In this document: piece after piece, positions 24,198-32,187 of the stretch
How the letters are laid out: each line of letters starts with the position of its first letter
Numbering within the stretch: the first letter of the stretch is position 1
From: Clostridia bacterium
GTDB lineage: Bacteria > Bacillota > Clostridia > UBA1381
Direction: 5' to 3'
NCBI GenBank assembly: GCA_017415105.1
Contig: JAFQJD010000004.1
Coordinates: 1 to 55,126, forward strand
DNA length: 55,126 nt
Notes under the pieces: generated by a model
Told to the model about the DNA's origin: nothing
Databases searched by the model: none
Seen by the model: only the letters and a program-made list of their open reading frames with translations
Program-made: the position numbers and the translations under genes

Positions 24198-24247
24198 TTT
24201 ACCCAAAAATTCATTCGAAAACCCGAAATGATGAATATTTGGGTAAA
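24198..24247. promoter_or_regulatory. Palindromic operator candidate between divergent promoters
   Basis: TTTACCCAAA (24198-24207) and TTTGGGTAAA (24238-24247) are perfect inverted arms; inside them ATTCAT and ATGAAT continue the symmetry. It sits about 20 bp upstream of both -35 boxes, fitting an activator or a looping repressor for both units. No regulator gene is next to it. Confidence 0.65.
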
Positions 24248-24265
24248 ATTTGATAATAATCGCAC

Positions 24266-24294
24266 TTGAAAATCGGAAAAAACAGCTATATAAT
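24266..24294 (+). promoter_or_regulatory. Promoter of the sugar phosphate isomerase/epimerase gene
   Basis: TTGAAA (24266-24271), 17-nt spacer, TATAAT (24289-24294). Confidence 0.75.
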
Positions 24295-24327
24295 GTAATC
24301 ACACTAAAAAAATGAGAAAGGAAAGAA

Positions 24328-25155
24328 ATGACTATGATTAAATCAAGAATTACTGCAGCAATCTGGCCGTGGGGTACAGATACAAGAGAACAGATGGAGA
24401 CAGCCGCTGCTGCTGTTTCAAAAATCGGTTATGAAACATTCGAGAGCGTAAAAGCGGCAATTTATGCATACGACCTTGACCTTAAGGCGTACAAGGAAGT
24501 GCTTGACAAGTATAATATAAGACCTGTCAGCTTCTATTACCACTTTGCTGAGAAGGAAAATGAGCAGGAGCTTTTCAAGAACCTTGAAAAAGAGCTTGAG
24601 TTTATTGCAGAGCTTGGAGTTAAGCGACTTTGCCTTCAGGCTACCGGCGGACGTCCTGAGGTTATGGATAAAAACTGTATGGATTATGAACTTGACCTTA
24701 TGGGCAGATTTGCCGAGAAGTCAAAGGAGTTCGGCTTGATGTCAAACCTGCATCCGCATCATAACACATGGGTTATGTACGAGCCGGAAATTGATAATAT
24801 CCTGCAGAACCTCGACAGCAGTATTATTCAGTTTGCACCCGATACAGCACATCTTACAGTAGGCTTGTGTGACCCGGTAAAGGTAATCAAAAAGTACATA
24901 GACCGTGTAAACTTTACACATTTCAAGGACATCAAGGGTGTTGAAGTTAAATCAGAGGGTATGGCAAGTGCAGGTATGGAGGTTTATTCAAACTTCTGTG
25001 AGCTTGGCACAGGTATTGTTGATTTCAGAAGTATATTTGATATGCTCAAGGCTAACGGTTATGACGGTCCGCTTTGTGAGGAGCTTGACCAGGCACCGAT
25101 AAGCAACGAGATTTCAGCAGAAAACAACTTCAAGTTCCTTATGGAAAACTATTAA
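24328..25155 (+). CDS. Sugar phosphate isomerase/epimerase family TIM-barrel protein
   Basis: 275 residues of the xylose isomerase-like (AP endonuclease 2) TIM-barrel superfamily. HPHHNTW, DTAHLTVG, FTHFKDI and CEELDQ at the ends of successive strands supply the His/Asp/Glu metal ligands. Members include IolE-, IolI- and IolH-like enzymes and C-glycoside deglycosidase components; the substrate here is not readable. It is divergent from the Gfo/Idh/MocA operon across the palindrome at 24198-24247, so co-regulation is likely. AGGAAAG lies upstream; a second ATG two codons in is possible. Confidence 0.85.
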   Translation: MTMIKSRITAAIWPWGTDTREQMETAAAAVSKIGYETFESVKAAIYAYDLDLKAYKEVLDKYNIRPVSFYYHFAEKENEQELFKNLEKELEFIAELGVKRLCLQATGGRPEVMDKNCMDYELDLMGRFAEKSKEFGLMSNLHPHHNTWVMYEPEIDNILQNLDSSIIQFAPDTAHLTVGLCDPVKVIKKYIDRVNFTHFKDIKGVEVKSEGMASAGMEVYSNFCELGTGIVDFRSIFDMLKANGYDGPLCEELDQAPISNEISAENNFKFLMENY

Positions 25156-25161
25156 GGAACT

Positions 25162-25193
25162 AAAAAAATGCAGAGCGAGCTCTGCATTTTTTT
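25162..25193. terminator. Bidirectional terminator
   Basis: ATGCAGAG-CGAG-CTCTGCAT flanked by A7 and T7. The last two bases overlap the aroA stop codon. Confidence 0.85.
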
Positions 25194-26460
25194 AGTTATC
25201 AAGTCCATAGAAATCCTCAAAGAATTCCGGATAGCTTACTGACACACATTCTGCATCATCAAGTGTTGATTTACCGTCTGCAAGCTGGGCAAGTATTGTA
25301 AGGCTCATTGCCATACGGTGGTCGCCGTAGGTTTTAAAGTCTGCACCTTTAAGCGGTTTTTTGCCGACAATCACCATTCCGTCATCAGTGGGAGTTATGT
25401 CTGCACCGCATTTTGCAAACTCGTCCGTAACCGCTTTTATTCTGTCGGTTTCCTTGACCTTTAGTTCCTGTGCGTCAGTTATCACGGTTTCGCCCTCGGC
25501 AAAGAGTGCCGCTGTTGCAATAACCGGTAGCTCGTCAATAAGCCTCGGTATAATCGCACCTCCGATTTTAACGCCGTGAAGCTTTGATGAACGAACACGG
25601 ATATCTGCCACCGGCTCACCCGTTGCAACACGTTCGTTAAAAATTTCAAGGTCAGCACCCATATCAAGCAGTACGTCAATTATGCCGGTACGTGTTGGGT
25701 TCATTCCGACGTTTCGGATTACTATGTCGCTGTCGGGCATAACCGCACCTAAAACAAGGAAGAACGCCGCAGACGATATATCGCCCGGAACGGCAATATC
25801 CTGTGCTGTAAGCCTGTCGGTCTTTCCGATACGTATGGTGAGACCATTAACCTCAATATCAGCACCCATTGCACCAAGCATAAGCTCGGTGTGGTCACGT
25901 GATTTTTCAATTTCGTTGATGATTGTTTCACCGTCTGCATAGAGTGCGGCAAGTATAAGTGCCGTTTTTACCTGTGCCGATGCGACTGTCATATCATATG
26001 TAATTCCCGAAAGCTTTCTGCCCTTTATATGCAGGGGACAGTATTCGTTTTCTATATCTGCACCCATAAGCGAAAGCGGTTGTGTCACACGCTTCATCGG
26101 GCGGCGGCATATTGATGCATCACCCGTTATATCCGTGTCAAATTCCTGCCCCGAAAGCAGTCCGCACAAAAGCCTTGTTGTTGTACCGCTGTTACCGGTA
26201 TAAAGCATTTTTTCAGGCTTTTTCAGTCCGTAAAGACCTTTTCCGTGTACCGTTATAACATCGTCAGTAACTTCAATATCTATACCCATTGCACGGAAAC
26301 AGTCAATGGTTGAAAGGCAGTCTGCACCCTTTAAGAAGCCGGTTATTTTCGTTGTGCCGTCAGCAATTGCACCAAGCATGACCGCACGATGTGATATGGA
26401 TTTATCGCCCGGAACGGTTATTTCGCCCGCTGCACGGCGTATTTTTTTTATTTCTGTCAT
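25192..26460 (-). CDS. aroA: 3-Phosphoshikimate 1-carboxyvinyltransferase (EPSP synthase)
   Basis: 422 residues. PGDKSISHRAV (17-27), GNSGTTTRLL, RRPMKRV and the late KVKETDRIKAV motif are all present. It transfers the enolpyruvyl group of PEP to shikimate 3-phosphate in chorismate synthesis. aroB is in the window too, at 41654, but not linked. It has its own promoter divergent from the flippase gene. Confidence 0.96.
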   Translation of the reverse strand: MTEIKKIRRAAGEITVPGDKSISHRAVMLGAIADGTTKITGFLKGADCLSTIDCFRAMGIDIEVTDDVITVHGKGLYGLKKPEKMLYTGNSGTTTRLLCGLLSGQEFDTDITGDASICRRPMKRVTQPLSLMGADIENEYCPLHIKGRKLSGITYDMTVASAQVKTALILAALYADGETIINEIEKSRDHTELMLGAMGADIEVNGLTIRIGKTDRLTAQDIAVPGDISSAAFFLVLGAVMPDSDIVIRNVGMNPTRTGIIDVLLDMGADLEIFNERVATGEPVADIRVRSSKLHGVKIGGAIIPRLIDELPVIATAALFAEGETVITDAQELKVKETDRIKAVTDEFAKCGADITPTDDGMVIVGKKPLKGADFKTYGDHRMAMSLTILAQLADGKSTLDDAECVSVSYPEFFEDFYGLDN

Positions 26461-26498
26461 TATTTAATCATCTCCCGAATGATTTTTCGTATAAAAGA

Positions 26499-26527
26499 AT
26501 TATATCACAAATATTATGGTAATACAA
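26499..26527 (-). promoter_or_regulatory. Promoter of aroA
   Basis: Minus strand: TTGTAT (26522-26527), 17-nt spacer, TATAAT (26499-26504). Confidence 0.6.
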
Positions 26528-26544
26528 GAGGCGGTGATTTGATT

Positions 26545-27873
26545 TTGAAAAATTCTTTTATACAGGGTGCGGCAATTCTAATGGTCGCAAATGCAGTTTC
26601 AAAAATCCTTGGTGCGGTGCTTAAAATCCCACTGACCTACATAATCCACGAAGAAGGAATGGCGGTGTATAACACCGCTTTTGGCGTTTATGCAATGCTT
26701 CTTGCATTTGTTATGTCGGGTGTACCATTTGCGGTTTCAAAAATGAGTGCGGCAGAGCTTGCAAAGGAAAACCCCGGCGGTGCAAAGGCGATTGTCAGGT
26801 ATTCTTCGGTGATTTTGTTTCTTGCCGGACTTATTGGCTCGCTTGTGATGTGGTTTGGTGCTGACTTTTTCGCACTGGCAATGAAAGAGGGGCGTGCTGC
26901 ATGGGCAATACGTGCGGTTGCACCGTCGGTGCTTTTAGTTGCTGTGGGCGATGCGGCAAAAAGCGGATTTCAGGGCGAGGGCAATATGCTCCCGACTGCG
27001 GTGTCGCAATGCATTGAGTCGTTTATAAAGCTTGCCGCCGGCTATTTTTTTGCTGTATGGCTTATCGGCTACGGCACAGATAAATCTGCCGCAGGTGCGA
27101 TTTTCGGCGTCACAGTAGGCGAGCTGTGTGCAACGGCGATGCTTGTGGGTTCATATTGGATAATGCACCGTAAAATAAAGCGTGAGCGTGGCAAATCAAG
27201 GGTATATACACGTGAGCTTATAGAAACGGCAATGCCGGTTATGCTGATGGCGGTGACTGGTTCTGCACTGTCGGTTATAGACACATCAGTTCTTCGTGCA
27301 AGCCTTTTGCGTGCCGGACTTTCCGATGCAACTGCGAGATACCTCTACGGTGCATATACAGGCTACGCCATGACGGTCTTAAATCTTCCGTCAGGACTTC
27401 TTGCAACACTTGGTGTAAGCATCATTCCTGCAATATCGGGTGCAGTTGCACAGGGCAACAAAAGACGCATCAGACGGCTTACTAAAAACGGATTGCTTTT
27501 GTGTGCCGTATGCGGTATAACTGCCTCGGCAGTGGTTGCGGTGCTTGGCGATTTCATCCTTGATTTGCTGTTTAATAACACTGCAAGCTCTATGATGCTT
27601 CGTATCAGTGCACCATCAATCTTTTTTATTTGTATGATGCAGTTATCGGGTGCTATTTTGCAGGCGATGGGCTATACGGGCAGGGTATTTATTTCCTCGC
27701 TTGTGGTGGGGGTTATAAAGCTTCTGTCAGCGATTTTTCTTGTATCAGTGCCCGAAATCAATATCTACGGTGCCCCGATTGGCTCGGATATTGCCTTTTT
27801 TGTGGGTATGATGATGAATTTGGTTTTCCTTTCCTATGCCGGGACTTGCAAAAGAAAGAAATGTTTGGTATAA
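26545..27873 (+). CDS. SpoVB/YabM-like polysaccharide flippase (MOP superfamily)
   Basis: About 443 residues with roughly 13-14 membrane helices. LKNSFIQGAAILMVANAVSK is the typical N-terminus of SpoVB/YabM-type flippases, so I place the start at the TTG at 26545, with GAGGCGGTGA upstream. It would move a lipid-linked glycan precursor across the membrane, in spore cortex or wall synthesis. In Bacillus the order is yabM, yabN(mazG), yabO, yabP, yabQ, divIC. Here the same order holds, but 27894-32172 is inserted between this gene and mazG. Confidence 0.87.
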   Translation: MKNSFIQGAAILMVANAVSKILGAVLKIPLTYIIHEEGMAVYNTAFGVYAMLLAFVMSGVPFAVSKMSAAELAKENPGGAKAIVRYSSVILFLAGLIGSLVMWFGADFFALAMKEGRAAWAIRAVAPSVLLVAVGDAAKSGFQGEGNMLPTAVSQCIESFIKLAAGYFFAVWLIGYGTDKSAAGAIFGVTVGELCATAMLVGSYWIMHRKIKRERGKSRVYTRELIETAMPVMLMAVTGSALSVIDTSVLRASLLRAGLSDATARYLYGAYTGYAMTVLNLPSGLLATLGVSIIPAISGAVAQGNKRRIRRLTKNGLLLCAVCGITASAVVAVLGDFILDLLFNNTASSMMLRISAPSIFFICMMQLSGAILQAMGYTGRVFISSLVVGVIKLLSAIFLVSVPEINIYGAPIGSDIAFFVGMMMNLVFLSYAGTCKRKKCLV

Positions 27874-27893
27874 TAGGGGCAGGAGATGAAATT

Positions 27894-28625
27894 ATGAAAA
27901 TTACAGATAAGATAAATATGGAATATGACGGACTGCATAAGTATGGCCCGATTACGATTGTCGCTTTGGGCGACAGCGTAACACATGGCTGTTTTGAGCC
28001 GAATGTGATGGACTATGAGGCGGTTTACTGGAATGTATTGCGTAAAAGGATACTTGCTGTGCGTGACTATATGCCGGTGAACGTGATTTGTGCCGGTATC
28101 GGCGGCACAACCGCAAAGGAGTCGGTCGAAAGGCTTGACACACAGGTTATTAACCATAACCCCGACCTTGTGACCGTTTGCTTTGGCTTAAACGATGTAA
28201 ACGGTGAGCTTGATGTGTATCTTGACGCACTCCGTAAGATTTTTAAAAAGTGTCAGGATAACGGCATAGACGTAATATTTATGACACCCAATATGATGAA
28301 TACATATGTGGCAGACGATGTATATGAGGGTTACCGTAACTATTCATTTGAAACTGCGAAGATGCAGAACGAGGGCAAAATGGATTTGTATATAGAAAGT
28401 GCCGTTACACTTGCAAATGAGATGGGTGTTACGGTCTGTGACTGCTACGCAAAATGGAAAGAGCTTGCAAAAACCGAGGACACAACAATGATGCTCGTAA
28501 ACCGCATAAACCATCCGACACGTGAAATGCACAAGCTTTTTGCAGATATGCTGTTTGATACAATATTCAAAGATGCCGATATTGTGCAAAAAGAAGTCGG
28601 CGGCGGTATGGTTTGCGACAGGTAA
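27894..28625 (+). CDS. SGNH/GDSL-family hydrolase
   Basis: 243 residues, ATG at 27894 with AGGAGATG upstream. GDSVTHG supplies the nucleophilic serine block, GIGGTT the oxyanion glycine, GLNDV the asparagine block and NHPTREMH the catalytic histidine. No signal peptide is visible, so it is probably cytoplasmic. Substrates of this family are esters of sugars or lipids. It starts 20 nt after the flippase stop and may be co-transcribed with it. Confidence 0.87.
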   Translation: MKITDKINMEYDGLHKYGPITIVALGDSVTHGCFEPNVMDYEAVYWNVLRKRILAVRDYMPVNVICAGIGGTTAKESVERLDTQVINHNPDLVTVCFGLNDVNGELDVYLDALRKIFKKCQDNGIDVIFMTPNMMNTYVADDVYEGYRNYSFETAKMQNEGKMDLYIESAVTLANEMGVTVCDCYAKWKELAKTEDTTMMLVNRINHPTREMHKLFADMLFDTIFKDADIVQKEVGGGMVCDR

Positions 28626-28707
28626 GAAGTACATTGAAAATAAAATAAAATAATACCTTTTTAAAAAGTGTCCGTAAGGTTGTCCGCTACTTTTCGCTTC
28701 AGGTATG

Positions 28708-28713
28708 ATATAA
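28708..28713 (+). promoter_or_regulatory. Probable -10 box of the toxin-immunity island
   Basis: TATAAT at 28708-28713, 25 nt before the first start codon of the island, with no convincing -35 box. The stretch 28626-28737 has no gene. Confidence 0.35.
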
Positions 28714-28737
28714 TTAGGAGGCGAAAGGAGGGATAAT

Positions 28738-28935
28738 ATGAAAAACTATGATAAATCAGCAGTAATGAGCCGTATAGAAAATATGGCGAACAAGGTTTAC
28801 CGTGGTAACAAAAACGCAGTTTATATGCTTATCAACGATTTGGAAGAGCTGTTTGAAATGAATGGCAATTCTAATGATGTTGAAAGGATGACAACAGAGG
28901 AATTTGACAGATACATAGAAAACATAAGAAACTAA
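28738..28935 (+). CDS. Small hypothetical protein heading the toxin-immunity island
   Basis: 65 residues, strongly helical and charged, with no membrane segment or WXG motif. GGAGGG lies just upstream of the ATG, a strong site. It is 19 nt ahead of the putative toxin gene and must share its transcript. Small helical proteins at this place in polymorphic toxin operons often act as chaperones or targeting partners of the toxin; that role here is inference only. Confidence 0.7.
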   Translation: MKNYDKSAVMSRIENMANKVYRGNKNAVYMLINDLEELFEMNGNSNDVERMTTEEFDRYIENIRN

Positions 28936-28954
28936 AGAGAAAGGGTATGATTTT

Positions 28955-29974
28955 ATGAACGGACAGTTAAGAAGAGAAGATGAGGAATTAAGAAAGGTCA
29001 GGGGCATTGCCCCGACCTCTGTAAGACGTGATGTGTCTGGCGGACAAGCAAGACAAAATCCGGAACCGGACAGACCAACACAAAAAATGGACAGGACACC
29101 GTACAATTTGCACCAAACACAGCCAACAAGGTTTTTTGCAAATAAGTCCCCGGTATTTAAAAGCCGTTATATAAACGAAAACGGCAGATGGACACAGAAT
29201 GCAGTCGATGAGGGTTTTGTTGATGTAAAGGATTACATCAGCGACATCAAAAACGATGAACAGGGTATCAGCTTCAATGGCAAGGAAATGAAAATCAGTG
29301 ACGATTTCCAGCCGGAAAAGAAAGTAGAGGATTTTCAATTAAATGAAAACAAGCAGGACGATACAGAGTATGCATCTTGGTGGGATGATAGAAAAGAGGA
29401 CGCTGAAAAAATAGTAGATATAGGGCGTTATTATGCAAACGAGGGGCAGAAATGGGCACAAAGAGAAGTGTGGAAATGGGGAGCACAAAACATATTGAGA
29501 GAGGATATGGGATGTGAAACATCCGCATGGCTATTAGAACATTCATTGCAGGACAATCCAAGCGATGTAGAACGAGGAAATGATTCAAGAATAGCATACC
29601 TTGTAAATACAAGCGAAGAATATCTCTCCGAATTAGATAAGCTTATAAAAAAATCAAAGAGCGGAGTGATAGAAAACGGAGAGCTTGAGGTTATTTTTGG
29701 GGAAAAAACTTCGCCTGATTTATATTATTCCATACATAAAGCAACTATATATGTAAATGGTTATAAAATAGGAAATGGTCAATGGTATGTAGAAGCAAAT
29801 TTTGAGGATGAATATAATTTTTCTGAATTTATGACGTTTATGGGAGACAAGGAAAACGAGTTCTCGAAAAAAATTAGCAAGGGAACTATTGCAAATGATG
29901 CAGCACATATTTCAGAGCTGTTAGGAGCGATAAGTCCGTATTGGATACGCGTAAAATTCTGTACGATAAGGTGA
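28955..29974 (+). CDS. Putative polymorphic toxin-like protein
   Basis: 339 residues, hydrophilic, no signal peptide and no LXG or WXG motif. The N-terminal 115 residues are Arg/Gln/Pro-rich and look disordered; 120-200 are helical with many Trp; the last 90 residues look strand-rich and include WYVEANFEDEYNFSEF. I recognise no family. The toxin call rests on context: the gene is followed by a duplicated lipoprotein and membrane protein pair, and the second pair is preceded by 49 nt homologous to the 3' end of this gene, as when a second toxin body was lost. A DxYxF-like segment distantly recalls colicin M-type domains, which I cannot confirm. Confidence 0.55.
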   Translation: MNGQLRREDEELRKVRGIAPTSVRRDVSGGQARQNPEPDRPTQKMDRTPYNLHQTQPTRFFANKSPVFKSRYINENGRWTQNAVDEGFVDVKDYISDIKNDEQGISFNGKEMKISDDFQPEKKVEDFQLNENKQDDTEYASWWDDRKEDAEKIVDIGRYYANEGQKWAQREVWKWGAQNILREDMGCETSAWLLEHSLQDNPSDVERGNDSRIAYLVNTSEEYLSELDKLIKKSKSGVIENGELEVIFGEKTSPDLYYSIHKATIYVNGYKIGNGQWYVEANFEDEYNFSEFMTFMGDKENEFSKKISKGTIANDAAHISELLGAISPYWIRVKFCTIR

Positions 29975-29978
29975 TAGT

Positions 29979-30476
29979 ATGAAAAAATTTTTAGTAGTGA
30001 TAATTATAATGATAACGATATCGCTTTCGGGATGTGGTAAAATTAAAGAAAAAGCATCGGATACGGTTGCGGATTTTTTGATTGAAGCGTATGAACGTGA
30101 GTTAGACGAAAAGATAAAAAATCATGAAGTTATTGAAGGCAGAGATACAGTTTTTGTCTGGCACGATCACTATGAAATCTGTAAAAACGACACCTTGGAT
30201 GGCGTGCGGGAAGAGGATTTGTGGATAACCGTTGAGGATGCAGACGGAATGATTTTAGACGACTTAATTGAATATGACAGTAAAAGCAAATATTTTTATG
30301 TCATATCCGAGGAAGGCTATGCAGTGATAGATAAAAACGATTATTGCCGTGTGTATCTGACAGTCCCCGAAGAAGAACAGGACAAAATAGAAAGCAAATA
30401 CATAGAATACCTTGACAGCTATGAGGAATTTTCGGAAAAAGAGCGGAAATATTTTGAAAAGATGCAAAAGAAATAA
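29979..30476 (+). CDS. Putative immunity lipoprotein, copy 1
   Basis: 165 residues. A type II signal peptide ends in the lipobox LSGC (Cys at about 19), so the mature protein is lipid-anchored outside the membrane. The first half differs from the paralogue at 31095; the C-terminal 58 residues, from YVISEEGYAVIDK onward, are nearly identical. It starts 4 nt after the putative toxin stop. A surface-anchored partner would suit a toxin acting outside the membrane (inference). Confidence 0.7.
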   Translation: MKKFLVVIIIMITISLSGCGKIKEKASDTVADFLIEAYERELDEKIKNHEVIEGRDTVFVWHDHYEICKNDTLDGVREEDLWITVEDADGMILDDLIEYDSKSKYFYVISEEGYAVIDKNDYCRVYLTVPEEEQDKIESKYIEYLDSYEEFSEKERKYFEKMQKK

Positions 30477-30492
30477 CAAGGGTGACTGAACA

Positions 30493-31038
30493 ATGAAAAC
30501 CAAAACAAAATCTGTAATAATATCAGCATTGTTATACATACTTCTTGCCCTTGTGTGGTGTGGGATAGCTTATGTTTATGCAATACTTTTTATCTTTGAT
30601 GATATAATGAACTATGCGTGGGACGGACTGTTGAAAAGCTTGTTCGTTATAGTCAGCTTTATTTGTGTACTGATACCTATAATATTCAGAAAAAAGCTGA
30701 AATTGAGATTACCGTTATTGTTGGTTATTTTTACCGTAATTTCTCTGATAGCGAATGTTGGTGTACATATTGCAACAACAAGTTATTTTTCGCATTACAG
30801 CAATGAGAAATGGGCAGACAATAGAGAGTTAAGGCATTATATGATAAATGCCATTGAAAGAAATTACGGCATAGCAGGCAAAACCGAGCAGGAGGTTATA
30901 GAACTTCTTGGTGAGCCTGAGTTTAAAACTGAGGGCGAGAGGTTTCAATATTATACCGGACATTATATGATAGACCCCTATACATATGACATCATATTTG
31001 AGGACGGCGTTGCTGTAGGCACAGAAGAAAAAAATTAA
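30493..31038 (+). CDS. Putative immunity membrane protein, copy 1
   Basis: 181 residues: three membrane helices (about 8-35, 45-65 and 72-95), then an extracytoplasmic domain containing KTEQEVIELLGEPE, a motif typical of the small SmpA/BamE-like fold, and YDIIFEDG near the end. It lies 16 nt after the lipoprotein gene and is paralogous to 31618-32172. Function unknown; a role in toxin immunity is inferred from the conserved pairing with the lipoprotein. Confidence 0.68.
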   Translation: MKTKTKSVIISALLYILLALVWCGIAYVYAILFIFDDIMNYAWDGLLKSLFVIVSFICVLIPIIFRKKLKLRLPLLLVIFTVISLIANVGVHIATTSYFSHYSNEKWADNRELRHYMINAIERNYGIAGKTEQEVIELLGEPEFKTEGERFQYYTGHYMIDPYTYDIIFEDGVAVGTEEKN

Positions 31039-31088
31039 GAGCGATAAATCCGTATAAAGTAGAAGTAAAATTTTACACGACGAGGTGA
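31039..31088 (+). pseudogene. Remnant of a lost toxin gene 3' end
   Basis: Starting right after the stop of the first membrane protein, this stretch can be read as AINPYKVEVKFYTTR-stop. The intact toxin ends AISPYWIRVKFCTIR-stop. The alignment holds without gaps through the stop codon, and each is followed within 4-6 nt by the start of a lipoprotein gene. No start codon or upstream body remains. Confidence 0.75.
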
Positions 31089-31094
31089 TTATTT

Positions 31095-31601
31095 ATGAAA
31101 ATCTTCATAACGGTACTAACTATAGTGATGACGTTTACACTTTCTGGTTGCGAAAGCTTAAAAGGAAAAGCGTCTAATATCTTTTGGAATGTTATTAATG
31201 AACAGTTTGACAGAGAGGAAGCAGCACGGTTGCAAAAAATCGCAAACCATGAGGTTGTTATAGGTAGAGATACTGTAGCCGTTTTTGGTAAACATTATGA
31301 TATAGGAAAGACATACGACCTAAATGGCAATAGAATTGACCATCTTTCTGTAGTAATTGAAGATGCAGAGGGCGTTATTTTAAGCGGAGTGACACATCGT
31401 GACAGAAAAAACGGTCAATACTATGTCATATCCGAGGAAGGTTATGCAGTTATAGATAAAAACGATTATTGCCGTGTGTATCTGACAGTCCCCGAAGAAG
31501 AACAGGACAAAATAGAAAGCAAATACATAGAATACCTTGACAGCTATGAGGGATTTTCGGAAAAAGAGCGAAAATATTTTGAAAAGATGCAAAAGAAATA
31601 A
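31095..31601 (+). CDS. Putative immunity lipoprotein, copy 2
   Basis: 168 residues with lipobox LSGC (Cys at about 19). The N-terminal half is clearly diverged from copy 1, although the spacing of HEV-GRDTV-HYDI is kept. The C-terminal 58 residues and the DNA into the next gene start are about 97 percent identical by eye. AGGTGAT precedes the ATG. Confidence 0.7.
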   Translation: MKIFITVLTIVMTFTLSGCESLKGKASNIFWNVINEQFDREEAARLQKIANHEVVIGRDTVAVFGKHYDIGKTYDLNGNRIDHLSVVIEDAEGVILSGVTHRDRKNGQYYVISEEGYAVIDKNDYCRVYLTVPEEEQDKIESKYIEYLDSYEGFSEKERKYFEKMQKK

Positions 31602-31617
31602 CAAGAGGGACTGAACA

Positions 31618-32172
31618 ATGAAAACCAAAACAAAATCAATATTATTCTCCACAATGCTGTATTTGATGCTTATACTGATGTGGGGCGGTATGCTGGTTTG
31701 CTATGCAATGGTTATACTGTTGAGCGATGTGATAAAATATTTTGGTGACGGAGCATTATTGATATCCTTTGGCGTGGTGGCGTTGCTGTGCTTTATTATA
31801 CCTATAATATTCAGAAAAAAGCTGAAATTGCGACTACCCATACTTTTGATTATCTTTTCGTTACTTTCTGCTTTTGTTAATGCAACGACAACTGTCGGCT
31901 CGTGCATATATCTTTCACATTACACACCGGAAAAATGGGACAAACACCGTGAACTTCGTTATTGTATGACAGACAGCCTCGAGAGCCAATACAATATTGT
32001 CGGGAAAACGGAGCAGGAAATCACAGAGCTTCTTGGTGAGCCTGAAAATATCGCAAATCAATTCGATTACAGATACGAATATTTTATAGGATATGGTATG
32101 ATAGACCCATATACATATGATATAATATTTGAGGATGGGGTTGCCATCAGAGCAGAAATAAACGAACATTAA
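31618..32172 (+). CDS. Putative immunity membrane protein, copy 2
   Basis: 184 residues, paralogue of 30493-31038. Both begin MKTKTKS; three membrane helices are followed by a domain with KTEQEITELLGEPE and MIDPYTYDIIFEDG. The middle of the two proteins has diverged more than the ends. It closes the island; mazG starts 15 nt later. Confidence 0.68.
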   Translation: MKTKTKSILFSTMLYLMLILMWGGMLVCYAMVILLSDVIKYFGDGALLISFGVVALLCFIIPIIFRKKLKLRLPILLIIFSLLSAFVNATTTVGSCIYLSHYTPEKWDKHRELRYCMTDSLESQYNIVGKTEQEITELLGEPENIANQFDYRYEYFIGYGMIDPYTYDIIFEDGVAIRAEINEH

Positions 32173-32187
32173 AAGAGAGGTACAAAA

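Noticed and set aside
27630-27893. N-terminal extension of the SGNH hydrolase into the flippase gene
   Set aside because: That part is the shifted frame of the flippase end; the ATG at 27894 has AGGAGATG and starts the hydrolase domain properly.
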